64,000 nt of DNA from the NCBI RefSeq assembly GCF_900095695.1, contig NZ_FMIQ01000036.1, positions 30,811 through 94,810 on the forward strand. The letters are read 5' to 3'. Positions 1 to 8,737 of this stretch are shown piece after piece (position 1 is the stretch's first letter; each line of letters opens with the position of its first letter). Below the pieces are notes generated by a model. That model was not told the DNA's origin, did not search any database, and saw only the letters and a program-made list of their open reading frames with translations. The translations under genes were made by a program, and so were the position numbers. This DNA is from Hafnia alvei (GTDB taxonomy: Bacteria; Pseudomonadota; Gammaproteobacteria; Enterobacterales; Enterobacteriaceae).

Positions 1-344
1 CAGGTAAAGGTGACGAAGCGCTGAAAGCTGCGGGGATTAGTTTCGGTGCAGAGCAGACGTTGACGCGAGCCTCTGAGGATCGTCAGTTAGCCGATACCGT
101 GTTTGCCATGGCGCAGCCAAAAGATAACAAGCCGGTTTATGGTTTGGCCCAAGATCGTCAAGACAACATCGTGCTGATCCAATTGGATGCGGTTAAGTCG
201 GGTCATATGAGTAATGAAGAACTTAAAGCCTTCTCTTCTCAGATGTTGACCGGTGCAACCGGCATTACCTTCGACTCTCTGATGGATAATCTGCGTTCAA
301 ATGCCAAAATTAAATTAGGCAGCGCAGCGAGCGAAATGCAGTAA
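1..344 (+). CDS. ppiD: PpiD, periplasmic chaperone (3' end only)
   Basis: Only the C-terminal ~113 codons are in the window; the reading frame is open from base 3 and stops with TAA at 342-344. The visible part (GKGDEALKAAG..., then the segment ending SAASEMQ) resembles the C-terminal tail of PpiD, the inner-membrane-anchored SurA-like periplasmic chaperone that binds newly secreted proteins near the Sec translocon. The parvulin-type domain lies outside the window. Identification rests on this tail plus the E. coli-like neighbour order ppiD-ybaV-fadM-queC. Confidence 0.9.
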   Translation, partial: GKGDEALKAAGISFGAEQTLTRASEDRQLADTVFAMAQPKDNKPVYGLAQDRQDNIVLIQLDAVKSGHMSNEELKAFSSQMLTGATGITFDSLMDNLRSNAKIKLGSAASEMQ

Positions 345-378
345 GCATCGCACTAAATTTGCATCCTGATGCAATCTC

Positions 379-402
379 AAAAGGCCGCTTATGCGGCCTT
401 TT
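379..402 (+). terminator. Rho-independent terminator after ppiD
   Basis: An 8-bp perfect stem (AAGGCCGC / GCGGCCTT) with a four-base loop TTAT is followed by T's, 35 bases after the ppiD stop. It separates ppiD from ybaV. Confidence 0.75.
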
Positions 403-484
403 CCATATCTGGAGAATGGTGTTTGTTATGTTTTTTATCCTGCTGCACTCTGTGTTCGCTGACACACAACAGGAGAACTTCAGC

Positions 485-865
485 ATGAAAAAGCAAAAAA
501 TGATGGTGCAATTAATCGGAGTATGGGCTGTGCTTACAGGGGCCTTGCTGCTGCCGTTACAGGCTCAATCAGCGACGCCTGCTAAACCTATAACCCCTAA
601 CGTTGAACAAACACAAAAAGCCACGGACCCTCAGCCGGTAATTAAAGATGCCTCACCGGGTGCTGTGGGAACCAGCATCAATATCAACACCGCCAGTGCG
701 CAAGAGATAGCAACGGCGCTCAACGGTGTTGGCCTGAAGAAAGCGCAGGCGATCGTGGAATATCGTGAGAAAAACGGGGCCTTTACCCAGATCGAGCAGT
801 TGGAAGAGGTGAAAGGAATTGGCGCAGCATTAATCGCACGTAACCGCGATCGCTTAAAATTGTGA
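485..865 (+). CDS. ybaV: YbaV, ComEA-type helix-hairpin-helix protein
   Basis: 126 aa protein with an N-terminal signal/anchor segment (residues ~5-30) and a C-terminal helix-hairpin-helix domain (~60-125) with the ININTASAQEIATALNGVG and VKGIGAALIARNRDRL motifs typical of ComEA DNA-binding domains. It is probably exported, with the HhH domain in the periplasm. ATG 485 is chosen because AGGAG lies at 471-475 and the signal peptide starts there; the frame is open further upstream but lacks a comparable start. ComEA proteins bind incoming DNA in competent bacteria; a role for YbaV in DNA uptake is inference. Confidence 0.85.
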   Translation: MKKQKMMVQLIGVWAVLTGALLLPLQAQSATPAKPITPNVEQTQKATDPQPVIKDASPGAVGTSININTASAQEIATALNGVGLKKAQAIVEYREKNGAFTQIEQLEEVKGIGAALIARNRDRLKL

Positions 866-887
866 TCGAGCACAAAATTCAGTGGTC

Positions 888-906
888 AAACCAGTTTGGT
901 TTTTTA
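888..906 (+). terminator. Terminator after ybaV
   Basis: AAACCA/TGGTTT stem with GTT loop, followed by a T-run, 23 bases after the ybaV stop. Another hairpin, GCGACTGC/GCAGTCGC, lies at 957-978 just before fadM and has no T-run. Confidence 0.6.
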
Positions 907-1011
907 GCGCTCTGCTACTTTCAATAGTGCGCTAAGAATTAAAAATAGCTGAGCAGGCGACTGCATATTTGCAGTCGCTTCAGTCAACTACTGGAAAAGG
1001 CCATATGAACG

Positions 1012-1422
1012 ATGAGCAATGCAACCATCATTAAGGTTCGAGGATATCATTTAGATGTTTATCAGCATGTTAATAACGCCCGTTACCTCGAGTTCCTTGA
1101 GGAGGCGCGTTGGCAGTGGCTTGAAGACCACGGTGCTTTTGATTGGATGATGAAGGAGGCCATCGCGTTTATGGTGGTGAATCTCAACATCAACTATCGT
1201 CGCGGCGCGGTGCTAAATGATGAGCTGGTGGTGGAGAGTAAGCTGCATCAGCTTAATGGGCGCAGCGGCGTGTTAAATCAAACTATCACTCGTACTTCAG
1301 ACAATGAAATTATCATTGATGCTGCTTTAACGTTTGTTTGTACCGATCTGAGAACGCAAAAAGCATTGCCTTTGGAAGGCGCATTACGCGATCGTCTGCT
1401 GGAATTGAGCGGAGATAAGTGA
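1012..1422 (+). CDS. fadM: FadM, long-chain acyl-CoA thioesterase III
   Basis: 136 aa hotdog-fold thioesterase. The 4HBT signature is clear near the N-terminus (HLDVYQHVNNARYLEFLEEA, Asp15 and His19), followed by the INYRRGAVL strand and the conserved TFVCTDLRTQKALPLEG end. FadM hydrolyses long-chain acyl-CoAs, including 3,5-tetradecadienoyl-CoA, a dead-end product of oleate beta-oxidation, and in E. coli is under FadR control (family knowledge). Length and sequence match the E. coli protein (132 aa) closely. ATG 1012 directly precedes the conserved domain; an ATG at 1005 is in another frame. Confidence 0.93.
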   Translation: MSNATIIKVRGYHLDVYQHVNNARYLEFLEEARWQWLEDHGAFDWMMKEAIAFMVVNLNINYRRGAVLNDELVVESKLHQLNGRSGVLNQTITRTSDNEIIIDAALTFVCTDLRTQKALPLEGALRDRLLELSGDK

Positions 1423-1432
1423 AAATCATAAA

Positions 1433-1627
1433 ATGAGCCGCCAATACGAGAATATAGCGGCTCATTGAAACGTGATCTTATAGGTTGATGTTGATCATTG
1501 TAGCTTGATTTTAGGGGGAGCACACCGATGGGGTCGTAGCGGCGTAAGCCGCCGACAACTTTGCCTGGAGCAAAGTTGAACAACGCGTAAGCGTTGCCCT
1601 TTAGGGAGGAACACATGGATGTGTTCC
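1433..1627. repeat. Chain of perfect hairpins between fadM and queC
   Basis: The gap between convergent fadM and queC carries five perfect inverted repeats: ATGAGCCGC/GCGGCTCAT (1433-1441/1457-1465), GCGGC/GCCGC (1539-1543/1548-1552), CAACTTTGC/GCAAAGTTG (1556-1564/1570-1578), CAACGC/GCGTTG (1581-1586/1591-1596) and GGAACACA/TGTGTTCC (1608-1615/1620-1627). Two of the loops are GTAA. The first hairpin may act as the end of fadM transcripts. The rest look like an interspersed palindromic repeat or a structured RNA segment; no reading frame is supported here. Confidence 0.6.
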
Positions 1628-1689
1628 GTAACCGCCCCGCGGTGTGGTAGACCCGTGTATCTCGATCTTATAAACGATAGACAAAAATC

Positions 1690-2376
1690 TTACAGACCGG
1701 TTTTTTCTTTCAGGCTTGCAGAAACCGCCGCACGGTTCGCTAAATAATCATTGAGCCCGTGCGAACGCAAATGACAGGCAGCGCATTCACCGCAGCCGTC
1801 ACCCTGAATGCCGTTGTAGCAGGTGAGCGTTTCCTGACGCACCAGATCAAGTTTTTGGTAATGATCGGCTAGTGCCCACGTTTCTGCTTTGTTCAGCCAC
1901 ATCAACGGGGTTTCGAAACGAACGTCGCGCGCCATGCCTAAGACAATTGCTTTGTTTAACGCTTTCACAAATTCGTCACGGCAGTCTGGGTAGCCGGAGA
2001 AATCAGTTTCGCATACGCCGGTAATCACGGCCTCGGCCTGCACTTGATAAGCATAAATGGCGGCTAAGGTCAGAAACAGAATATTGCGGCCAGGCACAAA
2101 GGTATTTGGAATACCGTCTTCGCTTTCGGTTGGAACCGGAATGTTGTCGCGGGTAAGGCTGCTTATCGCCAGTTCGTTAAGCAAGCCAACATCGAGCACT
2201 TTATGCGCTGATGCGCCAAGCTTAATGGCGAGATCGCGTGCCACATCAATCTCAGCACGATGGCGTTGGCCATAATCAAAAGTGATGCAATGCACTTCAT
2301 CATAACGTTCCAAAGCTTGAATTAAACAAGTTGTGGAGTCTTGACCGCCACTGAATACTACCACCGCGCGTTTCAT
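1690..2376 (-). CDS. queC: QueC, 7-cyano-7-deazaguanine (preQ0) synthase
   Basis: 228 aa. The ATP-pyrophosphatase loop SGGQDS is at residues 9-14, and the C-terminal zinc site is formed by four cysteines at about 186, 195, 198 and 201 ([16 protein letters not shown]). QueC converts 7-carboxy-7-deazaguanine and ammonia, with ATP, to preQ0, the precursor of the queuosine base in tRNA. The preceding pathway enzyme QueE is encoded near the other end of this window. Length agrees with E. coli QueC (231 aa). Confidence 0.95.
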   Translation of the reverse strand: MKRAVVVFSGGQDSTTCLIQALERYDEVHCITFDYGQRHRAEIDVARDLAIKLGASAHKVLDVGLLNELAISSLTRDNIPVPTESEDGIPNTFVPGRNILFLTLAAIYAYQVQAEAVITGVCETDFSGYPDCRDEFVKALNKAIVLGMARDVRFETPLMWLNKAETWALADHYQKLDLVRQETLTCYNGIQGDGCGECAACHLRSHGLNDYLANRAAVSASLKEKTGL

Positions 2377-2395
2377 TGCCTTACCTCTATCAATC

Positions 2396-2430
2396 TAAAA
2401 AAAGAGAGGCAGGCAATAAAATTGCCTGCC
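2396..2430 (-). terminator. Terminator downstream of ybaE
   Basis: Ten-base perfect stem (GGCAGGCAAT / ATTGCCTGCC) with AAA loop; on the minus strand it is followed by a T-rich run (2397-2403). It lies between the ybaE stop and queC start, so it would separate the two minus-strand genes. Confidence 0.75.
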
Positions 2431-2477
2431 ATAACGCTGCCTATGGTAACGGCTATGGAAAGAGATGAACAGCCAGA

Positions 2478-4205
2478 CTATTCATCCGTAGGCGCGGGAA
2501 CCCATGCACGACAGAAATCGAACCACCCATAGGCGGTAAGCGTCACGCCTTCTACGCGAGGAGGTGCACTGATTTGATACTGGTAATTAAACAGCGGCAT
2601 GATGATGCTTTGCTGCATGAGATGGGTGTAATAATCCCGTAGAGCATGGTGGCGCTGCGTTTCGTCCGCTAACTGTTGCACGCCATCAAGCACCGCACAA
2701 CATTGCTGCTGCTCTTCGTCACTCAAAATCGCCTGCCAAAGCACATCAATCCGCAGCCAATTCTCCAAGGCCACTTCCGGCGACTCGCCGATTAATCTGT
2801 CGCCTAAAATAATGTCGACGTCGGCAAACTGCTCATTAGATTCCCAACGCTTACCGTCATAGAAGCGTACTTCTAACTCACATCCAGCCTGTGCTAAGCG
2901 TTCCTGTAGTCGGTCGGAAAGCGCGGTGAGCTCTGCCGGTGGATGGTAAAGCAACGTGAGTTTCGGGGGCAGCGTAATCGGCTCAGGAGTAGGTTCCGGC
3001 AGTGGCCAGCCAGTAAGCATTGCGCTGCTGCGTGCGATCAAACCATTTTCAATCGGGAGATGATTGAGCGTATTTTCCTCGCGTATCAGCGTCGTGAGGT
3101 AACGGCTTTGAGCCGCTGTGAGTTTTCCGCGCTTCTGATTGAGAGCGATATAACAAAAGCCTACGCTGGTGCTGCGCTGTACCGGACGCACGCTATCCAA
3201 TTCCTCATACTGCCCGATGGTTATTTTTACCGGATGCTGGCTGCTGGAGGCTGACGCCTGCTCTGGACTGGATGTGATCCAATATTCAATCGCATGCAGG
3301 TAAGGGCGGTGCAGATGATAGCTGCTGTGCTGCTCAAGCCTAATGAGCATGTCTGACGAGCTGATCTGACGAAAAGGCCCCGCGCCAATTTCAGGATAAT
3401 CAGGATGAGGCAAAAGGCAGAGTAAATCAGCCAGACGGTGAGCAAGCCAATAGTCTGCACGCTTTAAGGTAAAACGAATACATAGCGCATGGGGCAGAGA
3501 AATATCCGCGATGCTACTCAGAAAACTCCCGCAGCGAGGATGATGGCACAGCTGTTTTAGCCGCTGAACCAATTGTTCGGCAGATATAGGTTGTCCATTG
3601 TGCCAGCGCAAATCGCTACGCAGTAAAAACTGCCACCGCAGACCATCGGCGCTGGTTTGCCAATGATGTGCTAAATCGGGCTGTGGATGAGGATTACCGG
3701 TTTCAAAGCGAGTGAGCCCGGCATGGATTGTATGGGCAAGATGCTGCTCGGCGCGCCCGGTTAGCGCCAACGGCGCGATAGGTTCGAGCGTTCGATAGTA
3801 CGGAATACGCAGCGTAGGAAGGTCCGCATCCCATTGACCGCCCAGATGCGGCATAAGCAGTTCATTGAGATGAATAGGGTCACGTTCGGCCAGCTTTAAT
3901 GCATTTTGATGGTCGCCCGCGTTGAGCAGTTGCTGCATTAGGTTGGCTCGAAGCTGTTGTTCAGGAATAACGCAGTGCAAACGTGCGCGTTTCCCACGGC
4001 CCGCTGTTGCATGCCACTCCAACCACTTCAGCTCTTGAAGCTGGGCTAACAACGTACGCACGTGGCGTTCGCTACAGCAGAAAACCCCAGCCAGTTCAGC
4101 CACGGTTGTCTGAATAGGAGCATCGCCAGCGAACTGGTTTAAACGTTGATATTGGCTAAGTCTTTGCAGCAGGCGCATCGTTAAATCCTGAACAATTTTC
4201 TTCAA
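2478..4205 (-). CDS. ybaE: YbaE, SgrR-family HTH and solute-binding-like regulator
   Basis: 575 aa. Residues ~1-110 form an SgrR-type N-terminal winged-helix DNA-binding region (VAELAGVFCCSERHVRTLL), and the rest resembles a periplasmic oligopeptide/nickel-binding protein (SBP family 5) without a signal peptide, so it is a cytoplasmic ligand-sensing transcription factor. Architecture and length match E. coli YbaE (566 aa). Its ligand and targets are not known to me. It is transcribed away from cof, with a tandem repeat in the shared promoter region. Confidence 0.85.
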   Translation of the reverse strand: MKKIVQDLTMRLLQRLSQYQRLNQFAGDAPIQTTVAELAGVFCCSERHVRTLLAQLQELKWLEWHATAGRGKRARLHCVIPEQQLRANLMQQLLNAGDHQNALKLAERDPIHLNELLMPHLGGQWDADLPTLRIPYYRTLEPIAPLALTGRAEQHLAHTIHAGLTRFETGNPHPQPDLAHHWQTSADGLRWQFLLRSDLRWHNGQPISAEQLVQRLKQLCHHPRCGSFLSSIADISLPHALCIRFTLKRADYWLAHRLADLLCLLPHPDYPEIGAGPFRQISSSDMLIRLEQHSSYHLHRPYLHAIEYWITSSPEQASASSSQHPVKITIGQYEELDSVRPVQRSTSVGFCYIALNQKRGKLTAAQSRYLTTLIREENTLNHLPIENGLIARSSAMLTGWPLPEPTPEPITLPPKLTLLYHPPAELTALSDRLQERLAQAGCELEVRFYDGKRWESNEQFADVDIILGDRLIGESPEVALENWLRIDVLWQAILSDEEQQQCCAVLDGVQQLADETQRHHALRDYYTHLMQQSIIMPLFNYQYQISAPPRVEGVTLTAYGWFDFCRAWVPAPTDE

Positions 4206-4256
4206 TTGTTCACTATTAGTTCCGTAAATGCCACGCCATACTGTTTATCTCACTAT

Positions 4257-4302
4257 ATTCGTCACAAAAATGATTCGTCACAAAAATGATTCGTCACAAA
4301 AA
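4257..4302. repeat. 16-bp tandem repeat, 2.9 copies
   Basis: The unit ATTCGTCACAAAAATG starts at 4257, 4273 and 4289; the third copy breaks off after 14 bases and runs into the cof ribosome binding site (AGAGG, 4302-4306). Copies are identical where they align. It occupies the short region between divergent ybaE and cof, so copy number could affect spacing of promoter elements. Confidence 0.9.
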
Positions 4303-4313
4303 GAGGTTTCGGT

Positions 4314-5135
4314 ATGGTTCGTTTAGCAGCCTTTGATATGGATGGCACACTGCTGATGCCTAATCATCAGGTTGGGGCTGAAACCTTAGATGTGCTGCAT
4401 CGTTTATCTGAGAACCAGATTGCATTGACGTTTGCAACGGGGCGCCATTTTCTCGAAGTGCGCACTATCGCGCGCCGGTTAGGTTTGCAGGGCTATATGA
4501 TTACCGGCAATGGCACGCGGATACACGACCGCGAGGGTAATAACTTATTTTCCAGCGATTTAGTGCCAGAAATTGCGCTTGAGGTTTTGCATTCTCATTG
4601 GGAAACCCCCGCCTCAGTTCACGTTTTTAGAGATGATGGTTGGTTGACTTCAGTCGAGCGCCCAGAGCTCTTAGTTCCACATGTGGAAAATGGTTTTGGC
4701 TATCAAATCACGCCGCTGCGTGCTCTGCCGGCTTATGGCATTAGTAAAATCTGTTTCTGTGGCAATCACGATGCTTTAACGCTTTTACAAACGCGGCTGC
4801 GTCAGCATTTTGGCAAGGCTGTTGATCTGTGTTTTTCGGCCTACGATTGCTTAGAAGTTTTGCCCGCAGGAACTAACAAAGGCTCTGCGCTGAGTCATTT
4901 ATGCGACCATCTTGATATCGATCTTGCTGATTGTATGGCGTTTGGTGATGCGATGAATGACAGAGAAATGCTGGGCATGGTGGGTAAAGGCTACATCATG
5001 GGTAATGCATTGCCGCAGCTTAAAGCCAGCTTGCCACACTTAGAGATTATTGGTCACTGCCAGCAACAGGCGGTGGCACAACAATTAAACAATTGGCTGA
5101 GTTCACCAAAAAAACCTCACCATTCCCCCGAATAA
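4314..5135 (+). CDS. cof: Cof, HAD-family HMP-PP phosphatase
   Basis: 273 aa haloacid-dehalogenase hydrolase of the Cof/IIB type. Motif I is FDMDGTLL with nucleophile Asp8 and acid Asp10; motif II is ATGRH; the late motif FGDAMNDREML supplies the metal-binding aspartates. The E. coli enzyme hydrolyses 4-amino-2-methyl-5-hydroxymethylpyrimidine pyrophosphate and other phosphates, including pyridoxal phosphate. Start at ATG 4314 follows AGAGG by 7 bases. Length equals the E. coli protein within one or two residues. Confidence 0.92.
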   Translation: MVRLAAFDMDGTLLMPNHQVGAETLDVLHRLSENQIALTFATGRHFLEVRTIARRLGLQGYMITGNGTRIHDREGNNLFSSDLVPEIALEVLHSHWETPASVHVFRDDGWLTSVERPELLVPHVENGFGYQITPLRALPAYGISKICFCGNHDALTLLQTRLRQHFGKAVDLCFSAYDCLEVLPAGTNKGSALSHLCDHLDIDLADCMAFGDAMNDREMLGMVGKGYIMGNALPQLKASLPHLEIIGHCQQQAVAQQLNNWLSSPKKPHHSPE

Positions 5136-5155
5136 CGAGGATTCTTTTACAGCCG

Positions 5156-5192
5156 CCGGGCCTACACATCGTGTGTATAGCCCGGTTTTTTA
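5156..5192 (+). terminator. Terminator after cof
   Basis: Long stem CCGGGCCTACACA / TGTGTATAGCCCGG (one offset base) with a short loop, followed by TTTTTTATTT. It may also serve the convergent cysteine enzyme gene, whose stop is at 5219. Confidence 0.8.
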
Positions 5193-5218
5193 TTTCTGCT
5201 TTAAACAGAATAGGTAAG

Positions 5219-6259
5219 CTACATCGCTTCCAACTGTTGGGTATATTGGCTTAAATCGCCAATATTCGTTTTCACCCAATCAGCATCATAGTAGGTGTCT
5301 AAATAACGTTCACCGCTGTCGCAGAGCAGGGTAACGATAGCGCCTTGTTCGCCACGATCGCGCATTTGACGTGCCAGCGTTAATGCACCCCACATATTTG
5401 TTCCTGTCGAAGCGCCGACCTTGCGCCCTAATACCTTCTGCAGCCAATGGATAGTGGCGATGCTGGCGGCATCTGGAACCCGCATCATGCTGTCGATAGC
5501 CTCAGGGATAAATGAAGGCTCAGCTCGTGGTCGTCCGATACCTTCGATTTTGCTGCCACAGGTGCCCGTAATGGTGCGGTCTTTTTGCAAATAGCTATCC
5601 ATAAACACCGAGTTTTCAGGATCGACCACCATCAGATGAGTCGGGTGTCCTTGGTAACGAATATAGCGGCCTAAGGTTGCAGACGTGCCGCCGGTGCCCG
5701 CGCTCATGACGATATAAACGGGAACCGGATGCGGCTCGCGCTCCATCTGGCGAAATATGCTATCGGCAATATTATTGTTGCCACGCCAGTCGGTTGCTCG
5801 TTCAGCATTGGTAAACTGATCCATGTAATGGCCGTTTAATTCTTTGGCCAATTGCTCTGACGCCGCATAAATCTGGCTGGCGCTATCAACAAAATGGCAG
5901 TGTCCGCCATAGAATTCGATCTGCTCGACCTTTTTACGTGCGGTGCATGAAGGCATCACGGCGATAAACGGCAAATTCAGCAGTCGAGCGAAATAGGCTT
6001 CGGAGACGGCGGTGCTGCCTGAAGAGGCTTCGATGATCGTGGTGTCTTCTTTAATCCAACCGTTACATAACCCATATAAAAAGAGTGAGCGGGCTAGACG
6101 ATGTTTCAGGCTGCCGGTTGGATGCGTGCTCTCATCTTTCAGATACAAATAGATGCCGGGAAAAGTAGGAAGATTTAGGCGAATAAGGTGTGTGTCTGCC
6201 GAACGTTGAAAATCGGCTTCGATCTCGCTGATAGCGTGCTTTACCCAAGCGTTGTTCAT
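5219..6259 (-). CDS. PLP-dependent cysteine synthase-family enzyme, probable cysteine desulfhydrase
   Basis: 346 aa fold-type II PLP enzyme. The PLP lysine is in HPTGSLKHR (Lys52), an asparagine/serine loop is in [15 protein letters not shown], and the phosphate-binding glycine loop is [12 protein letters not shown] (~190). It is transcribed divergently from decR across a 126-bp gap. In Pantoea ananatis a gene of this family next to the decR orthologue (ccdA, as I recall) encodes a cysteine-inducible desulfhydrase that degrades excess L-cysteine; E. coli K-12 lacks it at this site and its DecR controls cyuPA instead. By context I infer the same role, but cysteine synthase activity cannot be excluded from sequence. 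Confidence 0.75.
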   Translation of the reverse strand: MNNAWVKHAISEIEADFQRSADTHLIRLNLPTFPGIYLYLKDESTHPTGSLKHRLARSLFLYGLCNGWIKEDTTIIEASSGSTAVSEAYFARLLNLPFIAVMPSCTARKKVEQIEFYGGHCHFVDSASQIYAASEQLAKELNGHYMDQFTNAERATDWRGNNNIADSIFRQMEREPHPVPVYIVMSAGTGGTSATLGRYIRYQGHPTHLMVVDPENSVFMDSYLQKDRTITGTCGSKIEGIGRPRAEPSFIPEAIDSMMRVPDAASIATIHWLQKVLGRKVGASTGTNMWGALTLARQMRDRGEQGAIVTLLCDSGERYLDTYYDADWVKTNIGDLSQYTQQLEAM

Positions 6260-6384
6260 GATAATGGCCTATGTGAGTCAGTCTGAACGTATGGGATAAG
6301 ACTATCGGATTTTGCAGAAAAAGAAGTTGCTATATAGACTTCATATTGGCCTAATAAGAGAAAATATTTCTCCATAAGTGATAT

Positions 6385-6846
6385 ATGTTAGATAAAACAG
6401 ACCGAAAACTGTTGGAACTCTTACAGCGCGACTGCACTCAGTCGTTGCAGGTGTTGGCCGATGCGGTCAACTTGACCTCTACGCCCTGCTGGAAACGCCT
6501 AAAACGCCTAGAAGATGAGGGCTATATCGTTGGGCGTGTGGCGCTGCTAGACAAGGATAAGCTTGGCCTTGGTCTGACCGCGTTTGTTATGATCAAAACC
6601 CAGCATCACAGCAGTGAGTGGTATCATCATTTTGTGCAGCAGGTTGAGCACATGCCTGAAATCCTTGCGTTTTATCGTATGGCAGGAGAGTACGATTATT
6701 TAATGCAGGTGCAGGTTGCGGACATGAAAAGCTACGATGCTTTTTATAAGCGATTGGTGAATGCGGTGAAAGGCTTAAGTGACGTCACTTCCAGTTTTGC
6801 GATGGAACAAATAAAAAGCACCACGTTTTTGCCCGTGGGTGAATAA
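6385..6846 (+). CDS. decR: DecR, Lrp/AsnC-family cysteine-responsive regulator
   Basis: 153 aa with an N-terminal HTH ([20 protein letters not shown] ... [10 protein letters not shown]) and a C-terminal RAM/AsnC ligand domain (residues ~65-145). The closeness to E. coli DecR (YbaO), including the [10 protein letters not shown] and AMEQIKSTT segments, is high. DecR activates cysteine-detoxification genes when cysteine is in excess. The divergent PLP enzyme is its likely target; the control region would be 6260-6384. Confidence 0.92.
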   Translation: MLDKTDRKLLELLQRDCTQSLQVLADAVNLTSTPCWKRLKRLEDEGYIVGRVALLDKDKLGLGLTAFVMIKTQHHSSEWYHHFVQQVEHMPEILAFYRMAGEYDYLMQVQVADMKSYDAFYKRLVNAVKGLSDVTSSFAMEQIKSTTFLPVGE

Positions 6847-6964
6847 AGCACACAAATTTGCCCATCACGCAGTTACCTAAGTTTCCTATCGGTGTTATCC
6901 TAGTGCTGTTTATATATACAGCATTCAAAATCAAAGCCCATAGCGGGCTATGGAATAAAAATAC

Positions 6965-8737
6965 GTGAGATTATTTGCCCAACTAGGCTGGTATTTTCGT
7001 CGTGAATGGCGGCGATATCTGGGAGCCGTACTTTTATTAGTCGTTATCGCTATCTTGCAGCTGGTGCCGCCGCGCATTGTTGGCATCGTGATTGACGGCG
7101 TGTCAAAACAGCATATGCCTGCCACAACGCTGGCGTTTTGGATTGGTATTTTACTGCTCGTCGCGGTGGTGGTGTATCTGTTGCGCTATGTGTGGCGAGT
7201 GCTGCTATTCGGTGCGTCCTATTTGCTGGCCGTTGAACTGCGTGAAAAATATTATCGTCAGCTCAGTAACCAAGCCCCTTCATTTTATCACCGCCACCGT
7301 ACCGGCGATTTGATCGCTAGAGCGACCAACGACGTCGATCGCGTTGTTTTCGCCGCGGGTGAAGGTGTATTGACGCTGGTGGACTCGCTGGTTATGGGCT
7401 TGGCGGTGCTGTTTGTGATGAGCACCCAAATAAGCTGGGAGCTGACGCTGCTGTCTCTTATTCCAATGCCGATTATGGCTATGGTCATTAAGCATCAAGG
7501 CGCGCAGCTACACTCGCGGTTTAAGTCTGCGCAGGCGGCTTTCTCTATGCTCAACGATCAGGCTCAAGAGAGCTTGACCAGCATTCGCATGATTAAATCC
7601 TTTGGTTTAGAAAATCATCAGTCGAAACGCTTTGCCGACGTTGCAGCTGAAGCCGGTGTCCGCAATATGCACGTGGCCAAGGTCGATGCACGCTTTAACC
7701 CGACGATTTTTATCGCGATTGGCTGTGCCAACTTGCTGGCGATCGGCGGCGGCGGGGTGATGGTGATTCATGGTCACCTAACGTTAGGGCAATTGACCAG
7801 CTTTGTGATGTATCTGGGCTTAATGATTTGGCCGATGTTGGCATTAGCGTGGATGTTTAACATCGTGGAGCGCGGTAGCGCGGCCTATAGCCGTATTCGC
7901 AGCATGCTGTCCGAGCCATCAACCGTTCAAGACGGCGAGCGGTCTTTACCACTGGGGCGAGGTGCTCTTAGTGTTAATATCGAGCGTTTCGCCTATAGCG
8001 AAGGGACTCATCCTGTACTGCATAACATCCAGTTCAATCTCGCGCCGGGTCAGATGCTAGGCCTGTGCGGGCCAACGGGGGCGGGCAAAAGCGCGTTGCT
8101 CTCATTGATTCAGCGACAGTTTGATCCCGACCAAGGGGAAGTGTGTTTCCACGGCATCTCTTTGCGTGAGCTGCGTCTTGATGAATGGCGCGCTCGCCTC
8201 GCCGTGGTGAGCCAAACACCTTTCCTGTTCTCGGATTCTGTTGCCATGAATATTGCATTAGGTAAACCTGATGTAACACAAGAAGACATTGAACGCGTGG
8301 CGAAGCTCGCCAGCGTACATGAGGATATTCTGCGCTTGCCTGAAGGCTATCAAACCGAAGTGGGAGAGCGTGGTGTGATGCTGTCCGGTGGGCAAAAGCA
8401 GCGCATTTCTATCGCTCGAGCATTGCTATTAGATGCCGAGATTTTGATCCTCGACGATGCGCTATCGGCGGTTGACGGCCGCACAGAATATCAAATTCTG
8501 CATAATCTGCGCGAATGGGGAGAGAATCGAACGGTGATTATCAGCGCTCATCGTCTTTCTGCGCTGACAGAAGCCAGCGAGATCCTTGTTCTGCAGCAAG
8601 GCGTTGTGGCTCAGCGTGGCTTGCACACTGAACTGAGCCAACAGCGCGGTTGGTATCGAGATATGCATCGCTTCCAGCAAATTGAAGCTCAGCTTGATGA
8701 ACCCGATTCGCAGATTCAGGAGCCAGATAATGCGTAA
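6965..8737 (+). CDS. mdlA: MdlA, ABC exporter half-transporter
   Basis: 590 aa, translated from GTG 6965, which gives the [18 protein letters not shown] start seen in enteric MdlA. Five to six membrane segments fill residues ~15-300; the nucleotide-binding domain follows with Walker A GPTGAGKS, signature LSGGQKQR and Walker [13 protein letters not shown]. The catalytic glutamate after Walker B is an aspartate here, as in E. coli MdlA, pointing to a degenerate ATP site in the MdlA/MdlB heterodimer. Substrate is not established. The gene overlaps mdlB by 8 bases. Confidence 0.93.
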   Translation: MRLFAQLGWYFRREWRRYLGAVLLLVVIAILQLVPPRIVGIVIDGVSKQHMPATTLAFWIGILLLVAVVVYLLRYVWRVLLFGASYLLAVELREKYYRQLSNQAPSFYHRHRTGDLIARATNDVDRVVFAAGEGVLTLVDSLVMGLAVLFVMSTQISWELTLLSLIPMPIMAMVIKHQGAQLHSRFKSAQAAFSMLNDQAQESLTSIRMIKSFGLENHQSKRFADVAAEAGVRNMHVAKVDARFNPTIFIAIGCANLLAIGGGGVMVIHGHLTLGQLTSFVMYLGLMIWPMLALAWMFNIVERGSAAYSRIRSMLSEPSTVQDGERSLPLGRGALSVNIERFAYSEGTHPVLHNIQFNLAPGQMLGLCGPTGAGKSALLSLIQRQFDPDQGEVCFHGISLRELRLDEWRARLAVVSQTPFLFSDSVAMNIALGKPDVTQEDIERVAKLASVHEDILRLPEGYQTEVGERGVMLSGGQKQRISIARALLLDAEILILDDALSAVDGRTEYQILHNLREWGENRTVIISAHRLSALTEASEILVLQQGVVAQRGLHTELSQQRGWYRDMHRFQQIEAQLDEPDSQIQEPDNA

